This document shows, in pieces, positions 1 to 14,700 of a stretch of DNA of 64,000 bases (positions are counted from its first letter, which is position 1; the number at the start of each line of letters is the position of its first letter). This DNA is from Trichoplax adhaerens (Eukaryota; Placozoa; Uniplacotomia; Trichoplacea; Trichoplacidae). Below the pieces are notes generated by a model, which did no database searches, had not been told where the DNA came from, and worked only from the letters and a program-made list of their open reading frames with translations. The stretch lies in contig NW_002060951.1 of the NCBI RefSeq assembly GCF_000150275.1, forward strand, positions 1,374,297-1,438,296. The letters run 5' to 3'. Both the position numbers and the translations under genes were made by a program.

Positions 1-41
1 CATGAGTATGAAATTATAATCATGAAATCTTTTTTTAACAG

Positions 42-3000
42 GATGAGCCCATGCCGTATGAACTCCGCCCTGTGAAAACTCTCTCGTTGACAATGGATTA
101 TATTATCGTGAAAGTGATTAATGGAGATCGGAGAGATGTTGGTGAATGGTTCGATTTCGTTTGGAATAGAACTCGAGCTATAAGAAAAGTATATAGCACC
201 GGAATGGCATCATTAACTTTAGATCGTTGTAGATTAACAAGGTGTAGATATACTCGTATTAGTACTAATTTTAGTATTTTATAATAATTAGGACATTACC
301 ATACAACGCCTTTGTGATTTATCGAGTGCGGATTTGGTTGAAAAATGTGCAAGGTAGTCTATATATATTTTTGGTCCAACTTGTATGCTACAGTAGGTGA
401 CCTATATAATACAATAAGATAAAGAATGTTTGACAATATCAACCGTATTTTTTTAGATTTCATGCGTTATGTGGACACTTACTATGTCAGGAATCAATGC
501 ACACGTTTGATATGAAAATAAACAATGAAAATTTAGTGAAGTGCTTGCAAACTTTGCGTCATTTCTATTCAGATTTACATGCTGAGGTTTACATGTCTAC
601 CTTTTCAACTTAATTACTTAAACTATGGATATACACGTATATATAAAGGTATGCTATTCTATCAGGGTCTCAAGCCAGAGGGTGAAGCTGAATTTAGGTG
701 CTATGACATTTTAATTCATGTAAATGAAGGAGATATGTTAAGGTAATGTACAGTGAATGCTATCATATCATCAAAAAAATTACTATAAGATTATTGCTTT
801 ATAACAATTTGGGATTGTGATCTGTTTGGGCACATGTCATACTTTTATCAATATAGGCAAGCTCAAGAATATCTTCCTGAAGTGTTCAACTCTGACCCTG
901 TCCAATTTGCAATTTCGGTTGCACAGGCTGTTGCTAGTAATAATTACATTAAGTTTTTCAAATTAATAAAGTAAGTTTTCAATTCATGCTGATAAAGACA
1001 ACTTATTGCTGTAATCCTAAAGAGTCTAGGGATATCCATTGCTGATACGATGCTTTTATATCTTGAATTAATTTTATACTGCGACAGAAAATTATTAGTC
1101 ACTATTCAATACACTCATTAATACTGATCATCTATCTATAAAATTTAAAGGTCGGCTCCATATTTATGTGCATGTCTAATGCACCAGCATTTCACTCAGG
1201 TAGGGATTACGGCATATTTGTCGTTGTCGTCGTACCGAATATAGCAAGCACCTGATATATTATTTTCTTAAATAGATGCGAATAAAGGGTTTACAATGTA
1301 TGATTCGGTCATATTCTATGGGAAAAAAAGCTGTTGCCTATCCAATGAAAAAGTTTATTAGGCAACTTTTTTTTGAAAACGATGAAGAGGTTTGTTAAAG
1401 ATGTAAAATTATCCTTCATATCTGTTAGGACAGCGGAATACATTTTATTTATATCTACAAGCATTTCACTTTGATACATTTTACTCACAGGCGTTTAATT
1501 TCTGCCACGAACATGGACTGACTGTGAATGATAATGATACTGAATTAGTGATACAACTGGACAGAAATTCATTCACTGCTTGCGATAAGAGAATTATTCC
1601 TCATAGGTCATCTGCTATTGAAGAGAAAAGGAGAAATTTAACTATTGGAGAAGTATGAAAAATATTTTAGGAGAATGGTCATAGCAGGTTTTAATGTAGT
1701 AATGCAATATCTCTTTGTGTGATAGATTGTGTATGGAAGCAGCTTACCGGATGTTTCTGTACAAGTTCCATCATCAAGTTTTGATGAATCTTTAAGGTTT
1801 ATTGGTTCTTATTGGAATATGGAAGAGACTAAAATAATATCACCGGTTCGCGAGAGCAACCGAGCGATACCTAGGGTATCGCCAGTTAGAGAAGCCGTAC
1901 CAACTCATGTTCCTCAAATATCGAACTTTATACCGGAAATTGTACCGAAGAAAGTTAAAGCACCTGCATTTACAAACACAGAGGTTAGGCTTGATATTAT
2001 ATACGTAGTATTTATTATGCGTTCCGATAAACAATTACGTTGTTCGTATACTTTCATTTACTAAGATTTTATAACCTGATAAACTTCTCGCGTAGATCGA
2101 AATAGTTGCGAAAATGATTATAGAAACAACAGTACGCGGTATGGTGATGGAAACCTGTCGGTCGACATTAAATGATGTACGTAAGGATTACCATAATTAG
2201 TCTAATAAATTTATAGTTTACATATCATTAAATCTACTGGTAATAAATTATTTTAATGTAGGTGAGGAAGCAGCGTGAACTGGCCTTGACCGAAGAAAAA
2301 CTGAACAGGTGATAAAGATAAAATCGCCATTTAAATTTCCTTATATGAATTAGGGAAGATTTTTTTAGCTAAGTTTCCATTTTTAATGATAACAATTTTT
2401 TAAATTTAGGCAAAGAATAGTACAGCAAGAGAGACGAAAGAAAGAGATAATAGATGTTTGTGCTTCTACAACCTGCAATAATTTAATTGACGAAGTTGTT
2501 AATGATGCAGTACAACAGTCATTGATACACCTAAAGACGTAAGGGGATTCATCTGTAATGAAATAATTCTTATTACTTTTATTCCATTACTCAAAAAGTG
2601 TAATTGATTATATTCCGCAGAGCTATGATTAATAATACCAGAAAAGAAAAACTGACTCAGTTAATAAACAAGATTTCGTTGGATGTACACAAGACTATTA
2701 TGGATGATTGTATTTCTACGGTTGCTGCAAAATATGTTGATGAAGAAATGAAAAAGGAGAAACAGCGTATAATGAAACTAAACGGCTTTTTACGTACTAA
2801 AAACATAGCTTTATTGCGTAATTTTTTTCTGAGGTAATTCAGTTTCATGACTAGTTTGTTTTAAAGCAAAATTTGAGTATTTTCTAAGTTGTATATGCAA
2901 CTTACTTATTGAAAATAAATATAATTTAACGTTAGATGGAAATCAGTGAAAGCTGAGTTCGATAAATTGCGAACTGCTTTGGGCGAATTCCCAAGTCATC

Positions 3001-6000
3001 CGCTTTTTTATGACGTTAGCCAAAAATGTGATGAGTTATTTGCCCTGGTTGATCCGAAAAATCCATCGAAAAAGCTTCGTCTTTCACTGGATACATCAAT
3101 GAAGTAAGTAAAATTATCTGTATCGACTATATTTAGTGGTCACATTAAAAATAATTGACAATATTATTAGCCCTCAGGAGAGAATCATGGAAGTACAACA
3201 GATCCAAAGAATGAAGAACGAGAGTGCCATAAATTGGACGTTAGTTTAGTAATAGAAGATTTTGATATAGCTGGGTATAATATTGTTTTCCGACAATTTT
3301 GATCATTGTACTGATAGGAATTTAAAAGGTGCAACACTTGGCGTATGTGAAATGATTGCAACACGTCTGGCCAATAAACTGAAAAATGCACCAGTTGTTG
3401 ATACGATATGGTGGAAATTAGTCATTGTGATATCGGCAAAGGATTTATGCAATGTCAATATATACAAAAGTCTTTTATCTGTATATGGAATAAAGGTGTG
3501 CAATAAGATCGGAGTAGTTCTTCCTATATTCGAACAATTCCATGAAAATTTATTTATGATTTTGAATTTTTTAATGATTCCGAATAGGAAAACTTTCGAG
3601 AAAGCGAAAATTTTACAATAAAAACGTGCTTGATAAGTCATGTTCATCGTGTCATAAATGCAAATCTTTGCTATAGGGTAGATAGTTGATTTACTTTAAA
3701 TTCATAGTAAATTTTTAATTTATGTTTTAAATGCTATAATATCATAATTTGAAATTGCTATACTTTCCGTGACAGATTGTTTTCGAAGATGACATTACTG
3801 ATTCTACTTTGATTGGAACGAATGGGATTTTATTTTTATTAAACGAGACTGACAACGTGTCACTGCAGGTATAATAATCTAGTATTCTTACTAATGCTAT
3901 AAATGTAAAACTTAAATTTGAGAAAATTAATAATTACTGTGATCGTTAATTGGAGACGTTTACTAATTAATTGAACCAACGATTTAATTTATATAAAGAG
4001 CCATTGGATGAAGCAGAGAAAGCGATTAGAAAAGTTATTTAAGAGTCTAAGCAACAATTATCAAATACCGATGGCTATTTGCCTAATGGATTTTTTAAAA
4101 GAAATAAGTATATCAGATTTAAAATCGTGTAAGTAAAATGATTAGATTACATTTTATACTTTCTAATGAATAAGCAACCTTACGGAAATGTCTTTTCTTT
4201 TCTAGATATAAATACTCTAACAGCATCATGTGGTGCAAATGTTTTAGTATGCGACTCGGTATTTCGATTAAATCAAGATAGTATTGATTTAAATCAAGTG
4301 AGTAGAGCTAAAGTCTCACTAACGCCTACTGTTATATGTAATATTTAACTCTATAAATATTACTTTATTGTGATCTTTCCTGTGTAGATATATAATATGA
4401 ACAGCTGGCTTGCTGATAATAGTTGCTTCGTGCCACGCCTTAACCGTCAAAACATTATGGATGCAATTTGTGAAGGTCATTTCGTAGGAGTGAATAACTT
4501 AATTTTCTTTAATTAAAATTAAGATATGCTATTCTTGAATAGGTTTTCAAATTCATTTTGAAACACCGGCATTGCAGAATTACTATGAAAGAGAAAGATT
4601 GAATTCATCTCAATTGGTAAGTTATATAAATATTGATACCGTGATGTGATGTATAATCCTCTAATATTACAAATGGGGATATACAGCTGTTGGTATCAAA
4701 ACACTTATAAAGTACTCTGAGTTATTAGTAATGCTATGTACCCTTTCGATTTGTATTATTGGTTTAGGAACCGGAGATACTCATAGCCTTATACAATGCC
4801 GTTGTTCAATATATTGCTTATACAATTGGAAACGAAAAGTTAAACGAATTATCTTATCCTGCTTCAGAATTCATTAATAGTGTTCACTATAGAAATGGTT
4901 AGGTGCCAGCAATCTACTACTCGCTCATGGAATTATAACGTTTGTGTAACAATACTTTTAATGCTATCTGTAACAGATTTGCCACCTATAAATTGGAATT
5001 CGATTGATCGTCTCGAAAAAATAAGAAACTTAGTGCTTTCTTTTAAAATTCCTGAAATTAAACCTAGTTTTAATTTAGGTATGGAAAATTACTGCCGGTT
5101 ATGCAATGTATCGGTGGTGATTACTTATTAGTCAATTTACTGATATTCTATCCATTATGATTTAATAATTTTACAAGGTAATTGGGAGAACGAATCAATA
5201 AGGTATCTGGAATATTTTAAGCTTTTGGATAAAAATCTTGGCTTTACGCAAAGGTATAGTAAAAAAGCATAGCATATTGGTTGTGACTGATACAGTGCTG
5301 ATAGCAGTATTATAGATATACCTCTAATATGCAATATTACGAATTTTCTATGAATCCATAAACTTGAAAATAGAATTGAAAACCTCTTAAATCGAGCAGG
5401 CATATGTCATAGCCATGATCCTCGGTTTGTGCCTTGGACGCTTGGCTTAGATGAATACCTGCAACTTCGCCTTGGAAGTTTATATTCAAGTGCTGCAGAT
5501 GATATGTAAGTGTTGAATGAAATAGAATATGTATTTATAGAATACTGGATACAAGTGAATATAACGTACCTACTGCTTTTTATTCTTATGCTGAATAGCG
5601 GAATTTATGACCTGCCACCGCTTAATACCGTAGAAGTATATTATTTAATAGACGAGGCTGATTCATTTGTCGCGCCAACTGAATGGATAGAAGTTAACAA
5701 CGTATATAATTCATTAGCCCTTGAGCCAAGGTATGCATATACATCAGTAGCTTCTTCGATAGATGTAAATTAGGTTTCACAACTATTGCTTCTTTTCGTA
5801 TCATACTCAAATAACCTTTGTTCAACTAATCAATCCATTGAATTATGATTATACTCGTAGTTTTAATGCAGATTCCGAAACGACTGAGATCAATTATTTA
5901 GATCTTGAAGGTACTACAAATAGAAGCGAATTAAATCATTTCGCGACAAAGGACCGAAATGATACTGATTTGTGGAAATCGCTCAGCTATCTAGACTCCG

Positions 6001-6546
6001 TGTTAAAAAATGAAGAGAAGGAAACTAACCGGTTAGTTACTTTAGATTTTAAAGATTTAATTGTTTGCAGTAATGTTCTAAAGTGTTATGTATTTTGCTT
6101 CAGGCTTGGGTACCTACTGGAGCAGCAATTTGCTGATCATTCGTCAGAAGACCAATCAAAAAACTTGCAAGTTATTGTAAAAGTTAGTAGAATCTAGGGG
6201 GTTGATATGATTAATTAAATGTTTGTGGCTTCATTGCGATTAATCGATTATGCAAGTACTTTTCAAAGTTTATGTACTCCATTGGTTAAGGCTTAGAAAA
6301 TATTATGAAACTGCATTTATGCGTACCTTACTAATAGGAACAGTTAAATCCGGAGATAAGATTATCAAATGAAATTGAAAATTTCTTAGATACGACAACG
6401 AAATTACAGTTAGTAGAAATATGTATTTGATAGTCATACCAATGATACACAGTATATATGACTAATTTAAATTTTTTGTTAGATCGCTCTATAACACAGA
6501 TTTGAGAGCAACTAAAGAACTACTTGGAGCAGAAAGCTCATGCTAA
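42..6546 (+). CDS. MCM3AP: MCM3AP/GANP (SAC3-domain mRNA export factor), 3-prime part
   Basis: GANP is the animal scaffold of the TREX-2 complex at the nuclear pore; it links transcription and mRNA export. The gene enters from the left edge. The first exon seen (about 42-188, after a TTTAACAG acceptor) reads DEPMPYELRPV and then FDFVWNRTRAIRK, the start of the SAC3/GANP domain. Later exons continue it: FDMKINNENLVKCLQTLR (about 457-590), CYDILIHVNEGDMLR (about 667-741), VASNNYIKFFKLIK (ending 971), APYLCACLMHQHFTQ (about 1152-1200), the 1275-1390 exon, and FCHEHGLTVNDND (about 1492-1650). After that come charged helical GANP-specific exons such as LALTEEKLNR and IMDDCISTVAAKYVDEEM. The C-terminal exons to 6546 are less conserved and their exact borders are uncertain; the stop TAA follows ELLGAESSC. 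About 20 short exons are separated by GT-AG introns of 50-250 bp. Domain order and exon wording match vertebrate MCM3AP rather than the shorter SAC3D1. Confidence 0.92.
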
Positions 6547-8724
6547 TTTTATTGTGAATATGTTTTAATTAGTTTCATAAGAATGCGCTTTTTTATTATC
6601 ATTTTAAGTTACGTAAATTATCTGAACTAGCAAGTGATATATTTATTGTATTTAAACGATGTGAATAGCCCGAAAGAAATTTGATTCTTTAGAAATCGAA
6701 TGTAGAGTTATTTGTACAGAAATATATATTTTAATCATATGTCTTGGAAGCAAAGTAATAGCAGTAATAAGATCCTTAAGGATCAAGCAATTGTTTGTAA
6801 TTAGCTGCTTCTCTTATAGTGGCTTATAGCCATGTATCATAAACAAAATGCTAAAAATGTTTTTGTTCAATCATAATGTTATTTATTTTTGAACGATTTA
6901 CATAAGCGTAACTATATTTTTTTAAGATCAGCTATTAAGATGATCATTTGATAGCAAATGGTAAAATAGTATTCTGCTTTAAACCATGAGAATACATAAA
7001 TTTGAATTTGTAGTGACTCCTCGGGGAGTATTTGTTCTTGCTTTTGTACTAGTTATAAGAAAGTAAACTGAATTTTTTGATACAAATTGGCTTAAGATTT
7101 TTCCGTTGGTATATAAGTAAATTAATGGAATGTCATTGAGTACTAGCTGAAGCTAGCTCGAGGCATATTTAAAAGAAATCTGCATTTTTAAACGTATTAT
7201 TTGAGACATACCGCAGGTATTACTATAATCACTGCCGAACTGTTTTTATCCCAGAACATGATATCAGTATCACGTTTTCGTATGTATTTGAATCGATATA
7301 ATTACTGAATTATCAGATTATGTAGTGTTTGCTTTCGGTCCTATGTGAGTAAAAATCTCTGTATACTCTTACTAGTCATCGCTCAGCTTATTTCAGAGTT
7401 TTACTATAGACCTATACGAAAGTTCTTAATGACTTATTTTCAGTTCAATAATAGTCTTTTGAGTTCATCCATCACTTTCTCAGTAAACCACTGTATCATA
7501 CTTCGATTTGAAGTATATTACCCTGCAATGATGACATTTATTGATGAGAGTGTAGTTGTAACATTAATCTTAGCCCAATCAACTTTGAGTTTTAAGATAG
7601 ACTATTTTATACATCATTTTTAGTTTTACTAATATCTAATCTATTCCTGAGTGTCTGATTCGTAGACTAGATTTATCGCTAGTTCAGTTAAGATATATTT
7701 TTTATAGTAATAACCAATATTACTAAGAATATCGATCCAACCTATCCTACGCTAATTACTACCTGACTTGGTTGCTAATTCATAATGTAGCTATAACATT
7801 ATCTTGATTTTGTATAGATTGGCGTATCTTGCTGAATAATTCATTAATGATGAGAATGGTGATCGGTGTATTAATGTCGGTATAGAATTCGTAAGTCAGA
7901 TTACGCTAATACTTTAGTCTATGCGTGTGAAATATTTTCAAATTAGTTGCTGTTCAATCTATCGCCACCTGTTGATCATAAACTAGCTACAGCACTATTC
8001 CAATTTCAGATGTATCATATCGTCTTGTGATACTAATGCAATGTTAATAATATCGGCTTAATTAGAAAATTCAACTGTAAGCTAATCAAAATGACCGTTA
8101 TCTAAAGTGAAGATTTTCCAATACAATACATCATTGTTTTCTGTTTCAATTATTGTCTAATCTATTTTAATCACTGATATAATATATAGATTAGTCATAG
8201 TAATGCTTCAAGTTAGGATAGACTACTTTACCTTTCATTAATAATTCAATTTTTGATGAGAAATGTTAATTCTTATACGAATAAGAAACCATATGTTTCA
8301 TTGGAATGTCGGCACGCTAGAATAGATGCGACAATATTGTTTGTTATTATTCTTGATGCCGGACACACAGGTAGAGCTGTATTACTCTCGTAATAGTAGA
8401 GTATATTTAGTATAGTTTTAGCTAGTACTAATTTACACCTAAGCAGTTACCGATGATGATTATATCACCTTAAATTGGCTAACGGTAGACGTAGAAAATT
8501 AAGATTTAAAAATAGAAAGCCATTGTAATTGACATTAGTAATTTTGAAGGTTAGGTAAGAGTTTACAATCCGCTGAACTCCTAAACATTACCAGATCGAA
8601 TAGATCAATTGCTCTTGCAGTATAATAGAGTATTTGGAGAGAGAAAAAAAATGATAAATATGAATAAGAATTTTACCTATCGATCAATTGTTTAAAGTAT
8701 ATTATATTAGCTCAAGAAGAAAAG
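6547..8724. other. gene-less interval between MCM3AP and SNX19
   Basis: A 2.2-kb AT-rich spacer between two genes on the same strand. It holds one 92-codon open frame (7345-7623) with no family resemblance and no convincing splice context, which I do not take as a gene. No tandem repeat or GTAC-palindrome array was seen. The SNX19 promoter presumably lies in the last few hundred bases. Confidence 0.5.
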
Positions 8725-11700
8725 ATGAAGAAAAAAGACTCCACTCATATGTTCTTGTCTAATGAGAAGATACAATCATTAAGTATCTTAACTAATATTC
8801 GCTTAAATCGTTTCTTACAGCGTCTATGGTCATATTTCTCATGGCGTATCTACGTTTTAATTTTAGCTGGTTTATTTTATTTATATTCACATGAGACGAC
8901 AACTTGGTTTTTAATCTATACTGTGCCACCAATACTTGGTATATGGACAGCAACGTTGGCACTCAATAATAATATATCGTTACGGTTTGAAGCATTTATT
9001 CAATCATTAACTGAATCTAATCCATCAAGGAGTAGTAAAAATAGCCATGATAGAGATCATGAAAATGAATTTAAATCTGTAAAATTAAATCCTGCGGCAC
9101 AGGCGGAATTAAATAAGTTAATCAATTACATTTGTCGTGATTTTATCTCAACCTGGTATAAAAATTTAAGTCAGAGTGATCATTTCGAGAAAGAAACACG
9201 TAAAAAACTAGAACAGATATGCAGTCGTTTAATCGATAGAATTGGTAATATAGATCCACATTTATTTATTCAACATTTATGTGGGATATTAACTAACCAT
9301 TTTCATATCTATCATGAATGCGTTAAGGGTTTTACTCATCGAGCTAGCAGTAATCGTTCTACCCCTCCCCCTACAGCTCCTCCTCTGTCTCATCAGGATT
9401 CTAACGATGGGAGTAATAGAAAAGATCAAGAGGAACTCATTTGGCAATCCTATAAAGCTCGATGCTCTTATCAAGGTATTACAGCAACCCAAGATGGTGA
9501 ACAAGATTATATTAGGCATATGGCTACATTGCTTCTTTATGCTCTACTATCAAGTGATGAATTCAATAGCGATACAGTTAGATATTTATTAAGAGAGATT
9601 CTAGCGTCGCATATTCTTCAATCCATTATTAGATCGTTATCTGAGCCTCGGATTATTAATCGCTTATTGGGTAAGTTAATTGAAAGAGTATTTACAGCTT
9701 ATGCTAGACGCCAAGCTAAGAGCGTAAAATTAGCACAACTTCGTCAAAAGAAAAAAAATCGACCTCCTAATATTACAGTAAATCAATCTAATACTTTAAA
9801 TCAACCAATTAATTCTAATTCAGTCCATGATAGTTCTGAATACCTATCGGATGTATCCAACGATAGTAATACGACTAAAGTAATAAACAAACAATCAGCT
9901 CACGGACCAGGAAAAGATCGAAGTGAGAAACAAGGCATAAGTAATAAAGGAAACAATATTCGGCCTCGAGCTAATACTCATACTGCAGCAGTTCAAGTTC
10001 CTAGCCAAGGTAATTCTTCATTATCTACTAAACCAATCGACGAGGAAACAAATTCGATCGAAGTATTTGCTAATCGTAATAAAGCAGTACACAAAAATAA
10101 GAATAAATTGACATTAAGTAAGAAACTGTTTAAGCGCGTTCAACCAAGATTTCGACTAGGATCCGATGAAACGGAAAATTCAGAAAAAGGTACAGATGAT
10201 CATAACGGAAATAACACATCAAATATTCAAGATGAAAATGAAGAAGATGAATTTGCTCAAAGCACGGCAACTGGGCTTGGAAATAATGCAAAAAGAACTC
10301 ATAAGAGCAAACGTATATCTAAAATTTATTCCTCTCTCATCAGGGATAGATCAGTGCAATCCAATCACCGTAAAACCGCTACATTTGATGGATCATCATC
10401 CTATCGTTCAACTCACGCCAATGAGAACATTCCATCCAAAGCAACGCGATCACATTCCTATGATGATATTGATTGTGTTAAGAAAGAGAATGAAAATTCA
10501 TTTTTGAAAGCCTTTCACAAGATTAAAACTATCAGTGGAAAAGAAGATAATCATCATAATCTAACAAATAGTAAAGATACAATACTTAATTTAGACTTTG
10601 CCGATAAATCAACTAATGGTATGAAAGATTTATTTAATCCTTTACCGCAACATCAACAAATTAAAGATCGCACTGGAATACAAATTTATGTAACATCTCC
10701 TGCTGGTCATCAACGTTCTAATGATGATATCTTCCAAGAAGGTACCTTACATAATCTCGATCTCAACTATTCCTATCTGTTTGTCTTGTAATAGCTTGAA
10801 GATAGCTAGCTTACTATTATTGCTTAACTTAATATTTAAGTATATTCGACTCTATTTTTCAGGGTATATTTACGGTATTTCTGTATATCGTGCAGTCATA
10901 ATCTCAGTATTTCTCAGTAGAAATTTATTTTATACGTTACATTTTGACATAATCCAGAATCTAAAATTTCATAACATATGAGAGATGGTGTATATTAAAG
11001 CTAACAATCAGTGATGACATTAATTCCATTCTTCTACGTGACCTTATTCTTATATGCTATTACCAATGAGTTAGCGATTCACGCTTGTATTTTATCTATC
11101 TAATATTTATCTATGATACGAATTGATACAAGAAAATCAACCCGATGATGTTTCATTACATTTTAACCCAATTAATAAGTTGGAAAAATTGGGATTTTAT
11201 AAGCCAATCTCTATTCCAAAGACAATCACTGCTAAAGACAAAACTGGAAATAAATATACTTTGTACTGTATCGAGGTAAGTCGCTAACACATACCTATAT
11301 ATGTTAATTTAAGATAATTGAGTTCTGTTACTAATGCTTAGAATGAAATATTGGTAACTCAGATCAGATTTTTTAATTATTTCTATGACAAGTTGCGTAT
11401 AAATATGTTAACACGTATATATTAATATTACAATCCTAGCTCTAATTCTATAAATATGCATATACATGTAATTTTGACGAATAATAATATTTCATTTAGT
11501 TCGTAGACTTAAATTCTATAATATCAGTATATTATTATTCACAGTGATAGCGTAATGCTTAATATAGCTTATTGATTGAGTTCTAATTTTAACAATTTTA
11601 GTATGAAAGAGTACATGGATATTTATGGGATATCTTTATAATAGCAATATAATTCATTCATCAGCTGCTTTAGTTGTAATTTTAAAGTTTTCTCACTTGA

Positions 11701-14700
11701 GCTCCAATACTGTAATTATTTATCTTAAGATAGGTTTATAATTTTTGCGAGAGACTGTTTCAAGATTTTTTCGCTCAAAGTTACAAAAACATACTTTAAT
11801 ATTTGTAAGATGGGACTACAGTTCTGTATGAATGATTGATATACGCATAGCTCTTATGTAAAGTCTAGCTTAAAAAAGTAAAATCTATACCATAAAACCT
11901 ATAGTTATATGATGCTATTGTGTAGTGCGATAGTATATTTCTAGCTACAAAAATTCATCGCTAAAAGTATACTATCGTATTACTACATTTTAGCTCTAAT
12001 CTCTAGAATTTTTTATTTAATAGTACAAAGATTTATTGAAATGTCTTAACTAGAGTAGCAAAATTTTAATGAAATACCAACCCTAATTCCATGATATTTT
12101 GATCTATTATTAATCCTTCAGTATTATGATAGCATATGGCGAAATGTGGAGCAGCATGAGGAATCCAAGTCAAGAAATACTTTCTCACTAAGAGCCAAAA
12201 AACGACAGAGGATTAAATCAGATGAAAGCGAAAAAGTAGCTGATCGTCATTCTCTTTCTTTAAGCAAAAAAAATCAATGTAAAGATGATATCGTGGATGT
12301 TATTGGATCAAAAAATACTGCTAGTAACGGTTCATTTCCCTTCAAAGTTAAGAAATTATTTGACGTTCGTTTAAAACGTTCCCGTTGGCAACATACTGGC
12401 TCGTTTGTTCTGGATGTAGCAGACAGCGAAAATACGGATGATATCGTTTATTCTTTAGGTCATCGTGAAATCCATCATCGTTTTAGCGAATTTTTTGCAT
12501 TAAATAGGCGACTACGACGGCGATTTAGTCCTGCTGATTTGAAAGGTAAAGCTGGTACAATCAAACATACCATTCTACAATAAAATTGCCTAAAATTTTA
12601 TCTCTGATCTCTTTCTTACACATTTCCTACTATGTATCGGTATACGACGGGTATAGACTAGTTTTAAATTATATACCGCACAATTTTGCAGTTATGTTCA
12701 GCTTAAAATTGACTAATCTTGTATTTACACCAAAAATGGTACTGCTAATTATAATTGATTACTATGAATTATACTTCGATTAGTTTTAATAGTGACCGTA
12801 TCCATTTTACTTTGTTATATTTAGGGCTATCATTATCTGGTACGCGATTAGTGCATGCATTTTCAAGATTTGATCCGGCCGTTATTGAAAATCGTCGAGA
12901 TATGTTGGAATGCTACTTAAAGGCAAGATTAATTCACTTACTGTTATTTAGAGTAGAGTGATGAGCCGCTTAGCAAATACGTAAATAATATTTGACAAGA
13001 AGTTGCAGTATACTTTATGTATGGTCAAAGCTTATATATATGCAGTTATTTCACATAAAAGATTGTATAGTAGTAGGAATAGATACGTAAATAATATTCT
13101 TGATAGGAGCATGTAGTATCGTATTTTAGTAGATAAATAGGCTTTCCAGTTTAAAATGGCATCAGTTGATTTAGATATAGATTATCATAAAGTAAAACAT
13201 TAAAGATAGATTATAATATACTTTACAATTAGTCAATGTATTTAAAAATTCATACTGCCTTTGCTGAAGATAAGAGAAAAATAAAAGTAATTCAGTATTT
13301 CTAGCAGAACGTACGGTAGAAAAATATAATTTCTTTTAAAATGGTGTTAATAAATTCAAGTATGAGCTATCACCCAGTATTAATGCCTTATCGATTTTAA
13401 TATCAATCAGGCATCGAGGCAAATCGAATAGCCTTGCTCCATTCATTTGCTACTAGTTAAATATTAGAAAATAATCTAATAGAATTCATCATGTACCGTA
13501 AAGCATACTTTAGGCTGAGCAGAAATTTACGACGGATATTGACCACAAAATGATGCTAGATTATTACCCAATTCATGCTATTCTATGGGTTTTAATATCG
13601 GTTTGATATCAGAGTAGAGCATCATGGCCCTTTAAATAGAATTATACTTTAGATGTGAGAGCTACATTTTATTAATGATATTTATGATATTTCCATAGAA
13701 ATATAGCAAATGGAATAGGCTATTAGCTCGCACGATACATAAGAGCATTCATGAAAATATATTTGTTTTAATTTAGCAAATATTCTGTTCATATACACAT
13801 ACTTTGTTGTAACAAATTTTGAAATATTAAATTATTAATTTCTAAGATCGGTATATTGGTAGCAATAGGATTAAAAATAATTTATTTTAACTTTAATCAT
13901 ACAATATTCGTAGGTATTAATATCACGACCACGACTGAGAAACAGCGTGGAATTTCAGCAATTTATGGGACGCTTAGCTGATGAAAACTTAATCTTTCCA
14001 CAGGTAAGATTTACAGCATTTCTGTTGAATGATGACTAGGTAAAAAGGTTTTATACTGTAAGAGAAGTATCTTCCTATCTTGTAAGAATTATTATTAACT
14101 TTTTAGTAAAGTTTTATTAATACAATCACGATTTGCTCCGTGAGGATGCAACAAGATAATAGTTCTTGTAAGGTGCTTTTTCGATTTAAACCTATTCTAT
14201 ATCCTCACCTACGCAATTTCGTGGCTATACCTGAGATTTCTTGAGAATTTTTAATTTTCGAGTCAGCCAATAGTTTTGTACTAACTAACTAATTTTTAGA
14301 TAGGATTACTTATGGAATATCTTCCTCTATCCGTAGTAATTTGTATTTTTTAACGAATGCTTTATATAACAAACTAAATTGATTTAGAGTTGCAATTTAC
14401 AGCAAATTAGGTTATTACATCCGCATGATAACGATATCATAAGACCTGCCAGCAGTATAACTGCAACTTTAACTGTTACTATTTAATTTTTAGTAGTTGA
14501 TCATATGATATTAATAAAATTTAGCGTAAAGTTTGTTAGAATTGTATTTCCATCAGCTTAAACAATATTAGATAATTATCGAAATAGAATTCATCAATAG
14601 CATTTATGCTATAGCTATCGTTGTTTCGGTACAATTTTAAATATTGTAAAGCAAATCAAAAAATTGACTAATTTCTATAATCGGAGCTAAAGGATAATTT

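Noticed and set aside
7345-7623. 92-codon plus-strand frame between MCM3AP and SNX19
   Set aside because: No family match, no plausible splice partners, and its hydrophobic wording is typical of AT-rich non-coding DNA.
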